From: Pachypanchax playfairii
Taxonomy: Eukaryota > Chordata > Actinopteri > Cyprinodontiformes > Aplocheilidae
Assembly (NCBI GenBank): GCA_006937955.1
Contig: SSNP01000065.1
Location: 2,676,993 to 2,740,992, forward strand
DNA length: 64,000 bases
Direction of reading: 5' to 3'
Both the position numbers and the translations under genes were made by a program. The notes beneath the pieces are model-generated. The model ran no database searches. It saw only the letters and a program-made list of their open reading frames with translations, and was not told the DNA's origin. Below are positions 21,441-33,426 of this stretch, piece after piece; positions within the stretch are counted from its first letter, which is position 1, and each line of letters starts with the position of its first letter.

Positions 21441-22085
21441 AGACTTATGAGGAGTCCCCTGACAGTATTCTCTCCCTAACCAGCCATAAGCAGCTGCCGT
21501 TAGCCCCGAACCTAGAAAGGCAGAAAGGATAGTGAAAGGTTTTCAGCTGAAACCCAATTCTGAGCTACCTTCGGGCAATGATAAGAGCAAGACCCTGGTA
21601 GACCTGTTGGAACATGTGTCCTGGATGAGCAAACAGCTGGAACATACTGACGTTAGGAATTTTTTCATGTTAAAAATTTTAATGAACTGTCTCTTACACT
21701 GCTTGGTTGGGATACTATTGATCAGCTAATTATTAGTATTAAGCATCATGGCAGAGTAGTGATTAGGGCTGGTGATTTGGTTCAAATCCCAGTCAAGGCC
21801 CATTTATAGGTGGTGTCTGTGTTCTTTCAGTGTATGGGTGAGGTTTTTCCTTTTAGTTTCTTCCCACACTCTAAAACATGCAGGTTAGGTTCACTGACTA
21901 TTTGTGTGTGCGTGTGTGCACGTGCGCACATGTCAGTATTTATGGGGAGCTAAGTGTCATGCCCTTCTACTTCCAGTCCATGGGTAACCAACAACCAAGA
22001 AAAAAAAGAATGAGAGCTAATGCAGGGATAAAAGTTTTTTTCTAATCTTGTTTGAAATGGATTGAACGTACAATGTTCATGAGTT
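21441..22085. other. Noncoding stretch
   Basis: A 65-codon ORF (21532-21729) lacks any recognisable motif. A short GT-rich run lies at 21903-21940. Nothing else is seen. Confidence 0.45.
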
Positions 22086-22983
22086 TTAAAGCTCCCAAAA
22101 TGCACTTTTCACACACTCTGAATCATTCTTTTGCATCTCAATGACATTTAAAATCCATCTATTGTTCGAATTAACCCTTCTTGAAAGTTCAGCTGTTGTT
22201 GTTTGTAATGCTCTGTTTCAGGTGGGCAGACTAGCAGCTCTAAGCCCCGCCTATCTCTGTTCCTTGCACGCGTTCGCGAGAAATCAGAGATTTTAGCAGT
22301 GCTGGTAAACAAACAGCTGATTACACTGCAATTAATGATAAACAAGTGTTGCAGTGCCAAGAAATGGACTTAAAATGTGATCATAAAAACAAACTTTGGA
22401 CCGAGGAACTTTGAGCCTGAAGACTCCAACAGCACATTATTGAAAGGTTAGTCTAACATTTACTCATGTATCTGTATTGTTTTGCTGCGTCTGGTAGAGA
22501 TGTGGTTCTTCAAGCTTACCAGTTTGACCCAGAAAGTGACCCATCAACTGTAGCAGGTACATTACTATCATAAATAACTAAAACCGATGCCACTCTTCTA
22601 TTCTCTTCAACTTGGACCTGATGAAGTGTTTTGTGTTCTTCTGAGCAGCAAACATCAGAGCAATGTGAGTGGTGAGTTTTCTAATCTAAACCAGTGGTTT
22701 CGAATCTGTAACAAAATTGCGGGGTGTCCGAGGAAGTTACTGCTGTACCTAGTGGGTGGAGAAAGTTCTCGGAGGGTGTGTAAATCCCCCTCAGAGCACT
22801 ACTCCCTCCCGGCTTGCGACGTAGGGAGACAGGACTGGAGGCAGGACAAATTAAGAAACCCCACTCAAAACAGCACAGATGGGTTTTTTTTTTTCACTTT
22901 GTATGCATGTATATGCACCACAGGCACACAATAACACCCAAAATCCCAGAAAAAGAGAATTTTTCATAATATGGGACCTTTAA
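22086..22983. mobile_element. Second piggyBac-like MITE, diverged
   Basis: The left side is TTAA (22086-22089) followed by AGCTCCCAAAATGCAC. The right side is CATAATATGGGACCT followed by TTAA (22980-22983). The inverted ends match at about 12 of 15 bases, and the right end resembles the end of the element at 3748-4830 (AGGTCC...TATNATGAAAAAT). The inside has no transposase. Confidence 0.6.
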
Positions 22984-23594
22984 AGACCTATGTTGATGCA
23001 GAGAATGCGATAATTTTCAAAAGGCAGCAAAAGTTATTTTAGGTTTTGTGTGAGAACATGTAGTGGACTACAGCAGGTGGTCTCGTAAAATTGATGTCAC
23101 CAAACCACTCAAAGAGAAGAAGAATAAGAAAAATGGTTGTGAGTTTAGCGAGCTTCACATCTTTCTTCCAGGATGAAGGAAGGAGTATTAAATGTGGAGA
23201 ACACCACTCAACTTCTGATTTGTAGTCATTTCAGTTTTTAAAGGAAATAAATCAGAAATAACATGTCAAACACAGTATATAAAAAATATAAACAACACAG
23301 TATAGAAAATCATAAAATGAACATACTTACACATTTACCAAGCTGTTGAATCTGTCACAGTTTTCATCTGCATTCTGTTAACTGCAAAGAAAATTTCAGA
23401 TTTGTTAACAGCAGTAGTTAAAGTAAGTCACGTGATTTGTATTTAAAGCTACATTTTCATAATTGCACAACCTTATTATTTATTCCATTTTACATTGTCA
23501 TCATCATGTTTTCTTCACCCTCTCCATCAGCATCACCATTATCAACATAATTCATTTCTGAAATTCCCAGATGGGTCGGCCAAGGCCCAGAGGC
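22984..23594. other. Noncoding stretch
   Basis: AT-rich sequence with no ORF or element ends that I recognise. Confidence 0.5.
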
Positions 23595-23595
23595 A

Positions 23596-23652
<57 letters not shown>
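23595..23652. repeat. (CA)n microsatellite
   Basis: About 29 uninterrupted CA dinucleotides; a smaller CA-rich cluster follows at 23790-23820. Confidence 0.97.
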
Positions 23653-23657
<5 letters not shown>

Positions 23658-23659
23658 TG

Positions 23660-24289
23660 CAGTCTAGGTGAAAAAGTGAGGAACTTACCTATCAACACCA
23701 TTATTACCCCTGTCCTGCTGTCCCCTCTGGGGAACAGAACAGTCCCTTGTCACAAACTGACATTCCTCCCATGGGTCTCTAATGGATTGAACACACACTC
23801 ACACACACATACACACACACTCTAGAAAGTCAATTCACATGAAGGTGTTAACTCATTCAGTGTCACTTTCAGATTTCATATCCCCCTCAGTTCCAGAGAT
23901 ATTTAGCATTTTTACTGATTTTTGAAGGCCCACAGAATATTTTCTCCTATGACTGTGAATTTTGAAACCCAAAAGTTGTAATCATGTACATATGTGAATG
24001 TTTTGTCTTTCAATAAAAGTGTGCAGAGCTAAAAAATGTGTCATTAATCTCATGAAGGTTTCACTTCAAGGTGAAAAAAACAGAGGCAGCTGTCTGCATA
24101 TTCGCCATAATTCACATCTTTGTGCCTTCATATTAATTAATAGAGGTAATGGTGAAAAGGAGCGGGAATGAAAGATTGTAAAGGTGCGTATAGCATTAGC
24201 TACACAGTGTTAGCCGGTGTGGCAGTTAATGAATTCACAGACCTTTCACACTTCTGGTAAGCTGAGCATGCCCATGTCCCCACCTACAT
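23660..24289. other. Noncoding stretch
   Basis: No coding signal. It contains a polyadenylation-like AATAAAAG at 24010-24020. Confidence 0.45.
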
Positions 24290-24385
24290 CCCACATCCTA
24301 TTTCCAAGCAAGTCATTCTGTGCTATACCGTACCGCACACAAGTGAGCCCTGTCAATTTCCTTGGTGGAAAAGGGGCAATAGTCT
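24290..24385. mobile_element. Remnant of a TTGCCCCTTTTCCAC-type MITE
   Basis: The segment ending GGTGGAAAAGGGGCAA matches the right end of the element at 39385-40032, including the inner CTATACCGTACCGC word. The left end is absent. Confidence 0.55.
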
Positions 24386-24452
24386 TACGCTGTTTTTCAG
24401 ATCTGCAGTGACTTTAATGGAGACCAGTTTTTCCACAAAAACATACTCAGAC

Positions 24453-25610
24453 TAACCTTACACTGCAAAATGGATTCTCACGAGATTTGGAGTTTTCCGA
24501 ACCCACAAAATCCATCTTGTACCACTTCATTGAAAACCTTCTATTTCGGTCAAAAAAATTTTCAAACCAGTTGTGCTTTGGGGCGGGTGTTCAGGTATGA
24601 TTGGCAGCAAGTGCCAGGCAGGCAAAGCAAAACAAACATGGCAGCACTGGTGGATGTACACATAAAAACGGCTATTGAATCTGTTTTAGGACTTGAGGAT
24701 GATTTCTTTTCTTCATTGAAAAATGAGCAAAGGTAAGAACTTTGATCATTTCTTGATGTTAAAGAGTTGTGTGGGTGTTACTCAATGTCAAGGAACCTTG
24801 CCTTGATGCCTTGGTCCCGCACCAGTTGCCTAGGAGATACGTCATCCAGACCCGCCAAGGCACGTTCCAATGTTCATGTGGAAGCAATTGTACTCGGTTT
24901 TCCCGCTGTTCAGCTAACATACCAAGGATACATGGGACGTGCCTTGATGCCTTCCCCCAGTCATAAACCTCCCAGTATACATCTCTGTATTTTCAAAAAT
25001 GGCGGTTGAGAAGCCGGCAGCAGCTACTTCAAAGGCAAATTTCTGGTTTAAATGTAAGTAAAGTGATTGTTATGATCGGGCTCGTATATAATTTTTTTAA
25101 ATCCAAAGCAGTTATACATATGGTTAGTTAGTTGCTTTGTAGTTGCAGCTCCGGGGGCTAGAAGGTATCAACTCACTTGCACATTTACTTTATTTTTATT
25201 AACATTCCTAGCTCGGAATGCTGCTATGTTACTACGCTACTGTGATGGGCAGGACGTAAACAGTGGGCGGGCAGCCGCGGTCACGTGAGTGAAGTCTGTT
25301 CCAGTGTTCCAGAGGCCTCCTCTACCAAGGCAGTGCCTTGGTAAGCAAGATGCCTCACCAGGCAAGGTTCCTTGACATTGAGAAACACCCTGTGTTTTTC
25401 TCCCGAATGGAGTTCCAAAAGTTTGATTTACTGTGATTGGCTAAAGACAAATCATCAAAGCCAGACACTTGCTGGTTCGTCCTCCAATCAACTTAAAATA
25501 TTATGCAAGATGTCCCTCCCTTTTATAGATGTTTTCAAATAGAGCAGTTCCAGATGTATGTGTGTCCCCGAATCGAGAAGAGGTGGGGACACACATAGAT
25601 CTGGCAGAGC
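24453..25610. mobile_element. Copy A of a hairpin-ended MITE, interrupted by another MITE
   Basis: The left part (24453 onward, TAACCTTACACTGCAAAATG then GATTCTCACGAGATTTGGAG) and the right part (25415-25610, with TGTCCCTCCCTTTTATAGA and an inverted pair CCAGATGTATGTGTGT / ACACACATAGATCTGG) match copy B at 56848-57107. Copy A is longer: its middle contains a short open frame (24636-24735) ending at a GT-splice-like AAAGGTAAGAA, and a separate MITE at 24773-25390. It may therefore be nearer to the parent element. Confidence 0.6.
24773..25390. mobile_element. 618-bp MITE with about 30-bp terminal inverted repeats
   Basis: The left end GGGTGTTACTCAATGTCAAG continues to GAACCTTGCC. The right end is its inverse with one mismatch (GGCAAGGTTCCTTGACATTG, then AGAAACACCC). 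TGT flanks both sides, so a 3-bp duplication is possible, which would suit the PIF/Harbinger group. No ORF of note. Confidence 0.8.
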
Positions 25611-25939
25611 CGGTCTGCTGACACACACAGACCCGCACACGCACGTCCTCACACACACTGAGAGAATTTACTGAGCTTTTAGCGTAGTTTAGAGGGGCGA
25701 GTCGTACCCGCGTATTTAGATGTCAAATTGCGTACTTGCTATGCAAAATGCGTACAGGTTGGCACGTCTGGGCTAATAACTGCATTACCATTACAACACA
25801 ACAAAAACACCACAAGATCAAGTACCTTTCAAGTATCTTTTCTCCAATTCTCTCAGTCTCAGGTGTAATTATAAGTAGCATATGAGTGATCATACGCTTG
25901 AGTGGACTACTACTTATGCTAAATACAACACCAGTACAG

Positions 25940-25970
25940 ATAGTAGTAGTAGTAGTAGTAATAGTAGTAG
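25940..25970. repeat. (TAG)n microsatellite
   Basis: About ten TAG trinucleotides with one interruption. Confidence 0.9.
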
Positions 25971-27617
25971 CCTATCTCACTATATACTGACAGCTTCCCC
26001 CCCCATATCTCCTCCTGTCATCTTTTCCTGTTTTATTCTGTAGGTCCTTATTGTTTCCTGTTTGTATTTCCTTCATGTATCTTTAGTCACTTTCTGTATT
26101 TGTCTAGTTTATGATTTGTTCTGGTGAGTTTTGTTTTAGCTTCAGTTGTGTTTTTGCCCTGCTGTGTCTCTTCAGAGATCCTCTTTGTTTTTGGTTCTTC
26201 AAGCTTCACATTTAGTCTGATTAGCTTTCCTGGTCCTATATTTGGTTCAATAAATTAATTTAATTGAAGAAAAAATAAGGAGAAAATAGTAAAATATAAG
26301 AATACTGGAAAAAATATTCAGAGTTCAGGCTGGATTGTTTACAGGTTTGATTGTTCAATGTATCACTAAATTTATCAGTCAGCTGCTCCATTTTCCACTT
26401 GGAGCTCCTATCATTTATTGTAAATGCTTTCTGTTTAGAAATGATGAGGATGTTTGTAATGTGATGCAGTCAGATGAAAAGATACAGTGTACAGTGAAGG
26501 GGACTACATAACCCATAGTGCTTTACGCGCATTCAAAATGGCACAGATCAAAGTCACAAATAAAAACCAATGAAAAAATGAAATTTAAGCCTGTTTCCCT
26601 AAAGTATGAGCTGTAGTATGATCAAGGGGAGATGGTTCACGTGTGCTGTGAGTTTAGTGTTTCTACAACATGTAATCCCAGAGGAAATTTTTTTTTCTCA
26701 AATGAAGCTTTTTTTAAAGCTCAGGAGACAAAAATGAGATTCTCATTTCAGTCTCAGTCTAGTCTTAGTTTTGTCTGATGGATTTCTCTTTTGTTTCTCC
26801 TAAAATTCACTAGGAGCAATAAGTGAGACAAGAAATGGGAGTTCAGTATGAGACAATACTGAGAAATTGCTTAACGGCTCATTTAAGTCTCCAAAGGAGC
26901 AATAAACTAGTTTAATAAAAGACACTATAGAGAAATAGATGAGATACACTTGTAAATGATCCCAAAATGTATTTATTTGAAACACACATGACATAATACA
27001 TAACCAGCCATTGAACACGTTATGCAACATGTGCAATAGTGGGTAGCAATTTTACAAATCACAGATAACATACTTCTTACTAACTCCTATTTACAGATTT
27101 ATTTTGTACAGTTTTGGCCAACTATTACTGCTCTGTGTGCATTGAGAAACCCCCTCTCAGTACTCTGTTTTAGTCTGTATACTGGAACTTCAGTCAACAA
27201 TTGCAATTATTTGTTTTATTCCTTAAAGCTCTAATCCGGAGTTTCTTAGAGGCACCACTAAGGTGCTAAAAATGTGTTGCATCTTTAAGTCCCACCCCTT
27301 TTGTGTCCGTGATACGATATCCAGCGTCTGCTTTCATCTATGCACACGCGTCACCTTTGTTACAATGGACACTTCATGAGTGAGTTACATTTATAACATT
27401 TATGTTTATTTAAGGCGGTTACTGCTCCATGATTCATGCGTCTTTGCGGCGTTGTAACAACTCGTAAACCCCGGCTGGCCGCAGTTTGTCAGGATACGTG
27501 CACGCACGCTTGGTTGATTGAGAGGTGTACTATGTGAATGGCTAATTCTATTGGCTAATGCTGGGCATAAGACAGAATATGAAGATGTCATGATCAGAGA
27601 GAGGAGAGGAAGGAGTA
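25971..27617. other. Noncoding stretch
   Basis: 26030-26265 has a T-rich retroelement-3'-UTR look (TTCCTGTTTTATTCTG, then CAATAAATTAATTTAATTGA). A TTAAAGCTCTAATCCGGAG word at 27224 could be an eroded TTAA-type element end. No coding gene is seen. Confidence 0.4.
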
Positions 27618-27958
27618 GGGCGGCCGTGGCTCAGGTGGTAGCGCAGGTCGTCTGGCAAATGGACGGTCGCTGGTTCGAATCCCCGCTCTGCCCATCGAAA
27701 AAGATCGCCTGGCTGTTGTGTCCTTGGGCAAGACACTTAACCCACCTTACCTGTTTGGTGGTGGCCGGAGGGTCCGGCAGCACCAGTGTCTGGCAGCCTC
27801 GCCTCTGTCAGTGTGTGTCCCAGGACAGCTGTGGCTACAAACGTGTGTAGTTCATCATCACCGAACATGTGAGTGTGTGAATGACAAAAAAAAAACTGTA
27901 GTGTGAAGGGTCGTAGGACCTGAGTAAAGCGCTATACAAGTACATTTTACCATTTACC
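27618..27958 (+). mobile_element. tRNA-derived SINE, family 2
   Basis: Pol III A-box TGGCTCAGGTGG and B-box GGTTCGAATCC lie in a head beginning GGGCGGCCG. A body follows with TGTCCTTGGGCAAGACACTT, and the tail is AAAGCGCTATACAAGTACAT. The copy at 51541-51777 (minus) is the same family. Confidence 0.82.
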
Positions 27959-27965
27959 ATAGAAG

Positions 27966-28559
27966 GAGACCTGTCTCTTTGTGGTATATTGTTCTTGATC
28001 AAAGCAAAAGCTAAATTTGGATTATCTGTAAATCAGCCTCATGTGCGGCTGCACGCGTGACCACTGCACATTATTGTCTGCACAAAAGCATGTTACAGAG
28101 AGGTGTCCAAGGTATAAATCATAGTAGGGGAGAGTAGGGTAATGTGGGACACCTTTTACATTTGCTCCCCTCCCAGCAAGCTAAAGTGATATATCGGTTA
28201 AATTTACACATTTCCCGTTAATTCCGGATGTTTCCTTGCAATGGTAATTACCAGAATGTATTCATGGTGAAGAGCAGTGAAAATATGATGGTTTTAAAAA
28301 AAGTGTTCTTGTGTCTCACTTGTGTCTCACTTTACCCCTGAGCAGACCAGACCAGAGAAATCAATGGGGTAAAGTGAACTACTTACTTTTTCCACTCTGA
28401 AACTACCATAACAACATATGTTGTAACAGTTAGAATCCTGACAGCTAGCCTGACAGCCTCACAGTCCAGAACAAATGTCAGAGTAGTAACAGAATTATGG
28501 AGATTGGTCAATTATGCACATTTTTTCCTAAACACTTGAAATCTTGCTGCAAACATTGA
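27966..28559. other. Noncoding stretch, probable eroded DNA-element end
   Basis: GGGGAGAGTAGGGTAATGTG near 28128 and repeated GTGTCTCACTT words resemble one end of a fish MITE; TGTCTCACTTTACCCCACC at 29224 could be the opposite end, with the LINE inserted between. Confidence 0.35.
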
Positions 28560-29200
28560 AGGATCTAATCTTCCTGAGGAAGTCAAGTCTGCTCTGTCCC
28601 TTCCTAAAAACAGCATCTCAGTTGTGTCTCCAGTTCAGTCTGTTGTCCAGGTGAACACCAGGTATTTATACTCCTCCACCACCTCCATTTCTTCTCCATG
28701 ATGGAAATGGGTGTTGGTATGTTGCTGCTCTTCCTAAAATCCATAATCATCTCCTTTGTCTTGTTCACATTCAAGATGAGATGATTGTTTCCACACCAGG
28801 ATACAAAGCGGTCCACCAGTTCTCTGTACATGGTCTCTTGTCCATCTCTGATCCACCAACAACTGCAGAGTCATCTGAGTATTTTTGTAGACGGCAGGAC
28901 TCTGACCTGTACTGAAAGTCTGAAGTGTACAGAGTGAAAAGAAATGGTGAGAGTACAGTCCCCTGTGGTGCTCCTATGCTGCTGATCACCTGGTCAGACG
29001 TACAACTCTTCAGTTTCACATACTGTGGTCTGTTTGTGAGGTAGTCCTTAATCCAGGTGATTGTGGAGGCCTCCACCTGTGTCTTCTGGAAGTTTTACAC
29101 AGTAAAACAGGCTGAATTGTGTTAAATACACTGGAGAAGTCAAAGAACATGATCCTCACAGTGCTGCTTACTTTGTCCAGATGACAGTGGGTTTATTGAA
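28560..29200 (-). mobile_element. LINE fragment (RT)
   Basis: The minus strand encodes APQGTVLSPFLFTLYTSDFQ and the RT active-site motif KYSDDSAVVG (28771-29076), then LVDRFVSWCGNNHLILNVNK (28604-28831). The frame shifts between the two. A Y/F-S-D-D active site is typical of this fish LINE family, the same family as 10515-11375. Both ends are truncated. Confidence 0.88.
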
Positions 29201-29315
29201 GCAGGTGTATGATGGTGAGACACTGTCTCACTTTACCCCACCTCCACCATTTTAGAAAAATTACCTTTTTTAATAATTCAGGCTAACCTTCAGCTAGCAT
29301 CATGATATGTTTTTT

Positions 29316-29969
29316 TTACATTGGTAGTTCATCAGCAGGTATGATAAAAATTTTTCTGCTTGAATCAACCGCGGGGCCCCCTGAAGCTGCCAATCCACTC
29401 TCATTCACAGCTTTGTCTCCTGGGTGCTCAGAGCAACGGAAAGCCTCCTGCACGCCATATGCGCACACTACTGCTGTTTCCTCAAGAAGGTCACCATACG
29501 CTACCCTAATCAACCGATGAGACATGGTACTCTCAATGAACGGCTCCCGACTCAGTGCGTCGGCCACAATGTTTTGAGGCCCTGGAATGTACCTGATATC
29601 AAAGCTAAAAGGTGCCAGTTTTACAACCCATCGCTGTTCACAAGCATCCAGACGCGGCTTAGACAGGATGTAAGTCAAAGGGTTGTTATCCGTCCACACT
29701 GTGAACGGATGCCCTCTCTGCCAAAGGTGGAATTTATCACACACAGCCCACTTTAGCGCGAAAAACTCCAGCCTGTGTGCTGGGTATTTGGACTGAGCAT
29801 GACTGAGCGACTTACTCGCAAACGCTATCGGTCTAGCAGTTGACCCTCCCTCAGGAACTTGTGACAGCACCGCATCCAAACCATTTGTTGATGCATCCAC
29901 CGACAGCAGAAAAGGCTTCTCAAAGTCTGGATGAGCCAGAAGGACCTGATCCAGCAGAGCCTGCTTCAA
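29316..29969 (-). pseudogene. Gypsy RNase H domain
   Basis: The frame has LLSVDASTNGLDAVLSQ, RLEFFALKWAV, VWTDNNPLTYIL and PGPQNIVADALSRE, giving the Asp, Glu, Asp and Asp of the RNase H active site. RNase H removes the RNA template during reverse transcription. A tail of about 75 residues follows before a stop at 29316, where the element is truncated. The gap to the RT frame (29970-30237) has frameshifts but contains the connection domain QKIRSFLGMVVFYQQFI. Confidence 0.88.
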
Positions 29970-30237
29970 CTGAATAAAAGACTGCCTGCACTCTTCAGTC
30001 CAGTCACCAACGTTTTCTGCTCTTTGTAGCGCTTTCTCCCTCTCCCAGGGGACCCTTTAAACTAGAAGCTAGCCCAAACAAAGGCTTAGCCAGTGAAGAA
30101 CAGCCCTCAATGAACTGCTGGTAGAACACTACCATACCCAAAAATGACCGGATCTTTTGCGGAGATGGGACATCTGACTGATCCTCCATTAAATCTGCTT
30201 CAGTCAGTGCCGTAATGGCGGCTACTTTGTCTGGGTC

Positions 30238-30912
30238 TTAGCTGATGCCATGAGCAGTCACAATGTGTCCCAAAAACTTCACCGCTCGTCTCAAGAAATA
30301 ACATTTCTTCGGGACTAGCTTCAAGTTGTTTGCGCTAAGCCGCCTGAAGACCATTTCTAACCTCTCCAGAGCCAGGGTCACAGTGGGGGCGAACACCAAC
30401 ACATCATCCAGGTAGCACAGAAGACTAAGCAAGTTTTGATCCCCTAACACGCTCAGCATCATCCTCATGAACGTTGCAGGACTGTTATACAGACCCTGCG
30501 GCATTCGGTTGTACTCATAGAACCCAAAAGGAGACATGAATGCAGTGTACTTACGGTATTTTTTGTGCACTTCAATGTTATAATACCCTGATGTGAGATC
30601 CATAGTCGAAAAGAAGGAGTTGCCACCCAACGCTGCTAAGGCATCTGAAGGGTGAGGGAGCGGATGGGCATCTTTGATTGTCCTGGTGTTAAGCCATCGG
30701 AAGTCGTTGCAGATTCTCAAATCCTCTGATTTCTTCCAGACTAATACGAGCAGGGACGCAAACTCACTACTAGATTTCCGGATTATATCCTTCTCTTCCA
30801 TCTCATCTAGCACCTGGCGCAGCTTTTCGTACTGTGTGGGTGGCACACGCCTACAAGGAAGTCGAAACGGTTTATCATCGACCATTCTAATTCGGTGAAG
30901 ACAACCAAACAC
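30238..30912 (-). pseudogene. Gypsy reverse transcriptase domain
   Basis: The 224-residue frame has KSSSEFASLLVLVWKKS, LRICNDFRWLN, FFSTMDLTSGYYNIEV (first catalytic Asp), FGFYEYNRMPQGLYNSPATF and CYLDDVLVFA (YLDD active site), then the thumb KCYFLRRAVKFLGH. All RT motifs are present in order. The N-terminal link to protease is frameshifted at about 30930. Confidence 0.92.
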
Positions 30913-30977
30913 TCTCCCACAATCTAGCTTGTCCCTAGAGAAGATTGATTGAACTTCATAATAAGATCAACCAGCCT

Positions 30978-32141
30978 CTATTTTCCAGCCTCTGATGCTT
31001 TATATGAGTCAATGTCAATGTCTGATAGTCCCAGCGCATGTAGTGATGCATGAAGGGAGTCAGCCTGACCCTCCACTCCTCCAGGTATGTAATGATCGGG
31101 TAAAGTGGATGCGTCAGAGACCAAGCTCTGGGCATCCACAGCCGCACCAGGACCTTCAACTGACAACTGCACATTTTGTCTGATATCAGCACTAATAGGT
31201 GACTCTGGTTCACACAGACTCTCTAATGCTGCACATACATGCACATCAGCCAGTTTGGCATTTCTTTTTAAGGTCACACTTTTGTTAAATGGGTTAACTA
31301 CTTTAATTGGCAGCCACCCATCATCTCTCAGTACCGCGGTTGTTCGGCCCACCATTACATACCTGGGACCTGACCCAGCACTGGTTGGTTCAGTCATCAC
31401 AGTGCTACCAACAGGCATGTCACCTGCCCCCTGTAGTTTACCCCAAACCAGGTGCTCAGTTAGCAGCTTCAAGGTAATAGCTCTTTTAGTCTTAACAGTA
31501 CCTACTTTGTCTGGCAGGTCCTCGGCATGTTTTCCCACTCCAGCCAACAGGCTGCACAGCTTCCTCTCAGAGCCACCATCTTCCTGAGTGGAAGAGCCCC
31601 CAGCCTGCTCTTTCTGTTTCAGTTTTAAGTGGTGAACCAAATGATGCAGCATTTTACTGCCCAAGACGATGTCATCACTCTGGCCATTGACTACCAGAAC
31701 TGGGACAATCATCCTGCAGCCCTAAATCTCCACCTGTAACTCACACATACCCGATGGAACAGTCTTGGAGCCACTACAGCCCACTACAACCACGTCAGTG
31801 GAGTCCAAGACGTTTCCCTTTAAAATATCACAGTCACGAAGTTGGGGAAGCACTGTTGAACTTAATGTACATACCATGGAACCACTGTCTATCATGGCTC
31901 TCCCTGGCAACCTCCCACCCAATAATACAGTCTCATAAAACAGATCATCATATGATTTTAGCTTTTGAACATTCTGGAGAACTGGTCTGTGACCCAGATC
32001 TCTCTCCTCACACACACTCTGATAGACTAACTCCAAATCCCCATCATTCAAGGTACACACTTTGGGGTTCTCTTCTGGCCCAACATTTTCCCCCTCTGAA
32101 TGTAGGCCACCTAGTTTCTTGTTGGCCGGACTGCAGAGCAT
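30978..32141 (-). pseudogene. Gypsy protease and protease-RT linker
   Basis: 32141-31722 includes GRAMIDSGSMVCTLSSTVL, with the Asp-Ser-Gly active site of a retropepsin. A stop at 31722 interrupts it. The second frame, 31712-30978, continues with VVNGQSDDIVLGSKMLH and a long linker ending SDIDIDSYKASEAGK. A retropepsin processes the Gag-Pol precursor. Confidence 0.8.
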
Positions 32142-33426
32142 AGATCCGACTGATTACTTGGCTGAGAATCGGGACAGGCTGAACGCGTATGGTCAGGTGA
32201 GTGACAACTGAAACACAATCGATCCATCCTGCAATGATAGTGAGTTGTGTGTTCCCTGACACCACAAATGGCGCAGGGTGCTTCAGTCCTACCCCTTGGT
32301 GCCTGATTTCGGCGAGCGTGCGCTCCCCCTCTCCCAACCATATCACCTCTCCACAACTGCTGATCCAACATCTGCTCCAGCATACTCATAATACGGTTGA
32401 GTCGGTCTGATGAATCCTCAGCATGTCGTACTCCAGGCGGCAGTGCTGAAACAGCTGCTAGCAGTACCTTTTGCACACATGACTTCACTTCCTGCTGCTG
32501 TGCAAGCACCAATGTGGGCACTCTGACTCGTGACAGCCGTGTACTGCCTCCTCTGTGTTCCACAAGCCGATCTTGAACCTCCGCCACAGACCACTGAGCC
32601 AGCGGTTTACACTTAAAAATCAATGACAGCTCTGGGTCGGGACAATGCTTAATAAACATGGCTTTCAGGTCACGGGGCAGACATTCAAATGATTTACTTT
32701 ATCTCTTGAGACAGTCCTCTGTAATGTCCATCACTCCGTTCAATCGTAACCAATAATCAAAGGGATCCTCCCCCACTTCTGGTAATGTGGCGTAAAAATC
32801 GGCTAGAGGCATTCCTGAGGAGACTGTGTCACTGAAGTGCTGCTTCAAAATCTCAAAAATGGGAGTTGGACCCTCAGACAGTGAAACTACTACGAATTCC
32901 CACTTTAACAACCTCCCTTGCCCTCCCACTGAGTTTACTCAGCACTTCCTCAGCCTGTTCAGGAACCAGAACCCCCTTCTTTTTCAGAAATGTCAACATC
33001 AGTTCCTCCCACTCCTGAAAAGTGTGTCCATCATGCCCATCCCCTTTAAATCCAACAGGCTCTCTAACTTCAGATCTTATCACAACATTTAACAATGGTA
33101 GGATCTAACAAACTAGACTCCAGACCGTTACCCAACCGAGACTCCAAGCATGAAGCGATGGTCTCACCAATGGAAAGGCTAATCTGGGCAGCCATGTTAA
33201 CCAGGTACTGACCTGATTCCTCCCCTGCTTGAGGAGCTTGCACTTGCAACACGTCATGACTCCCACCCCCAGATGCACCAACACATCCCACACGATTTTT
33301 TACAGCAGGTCCCAGAGTGGAAGCCTCCGGTGAGAGCAATGATGCAGCTCTGCCCCTGCTAAAACTTGACAGTGGGGTGGACATTAATAAACCCCTCCCA
33401 CTTCCAAAAACCATGTTACATTCCAT
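32111..33426 (-). pseudogene. Gypsy gag with zinc knuckles
   Basis: It is broken into several frames: 33426-33070 (N-terminus), 33095-32874, 32929-32699 (FYATLPEVGEDPFDYWLRLN) and 32659-32111 (KHCPDPELSLIFKCKPLAQW). The last contains a C-X2-C cluster CAICGVREHTTHYHC and the knuckle CFSCHSPDHTRSAC (CX2CX4HX4C). The gene packages the element RNA. PNMA/ZCCHC12-type host genes share this gag fold, but the pol downstream shows that this copy is a retrotransposon. Confidence 0.85.

Noticed and set aside
32111..33426. Domesticated PNMA/ZCCHC12-like gag gene
   Set aside because: Frames are broken, and protease, RT and RNase H of the same element follow directly.
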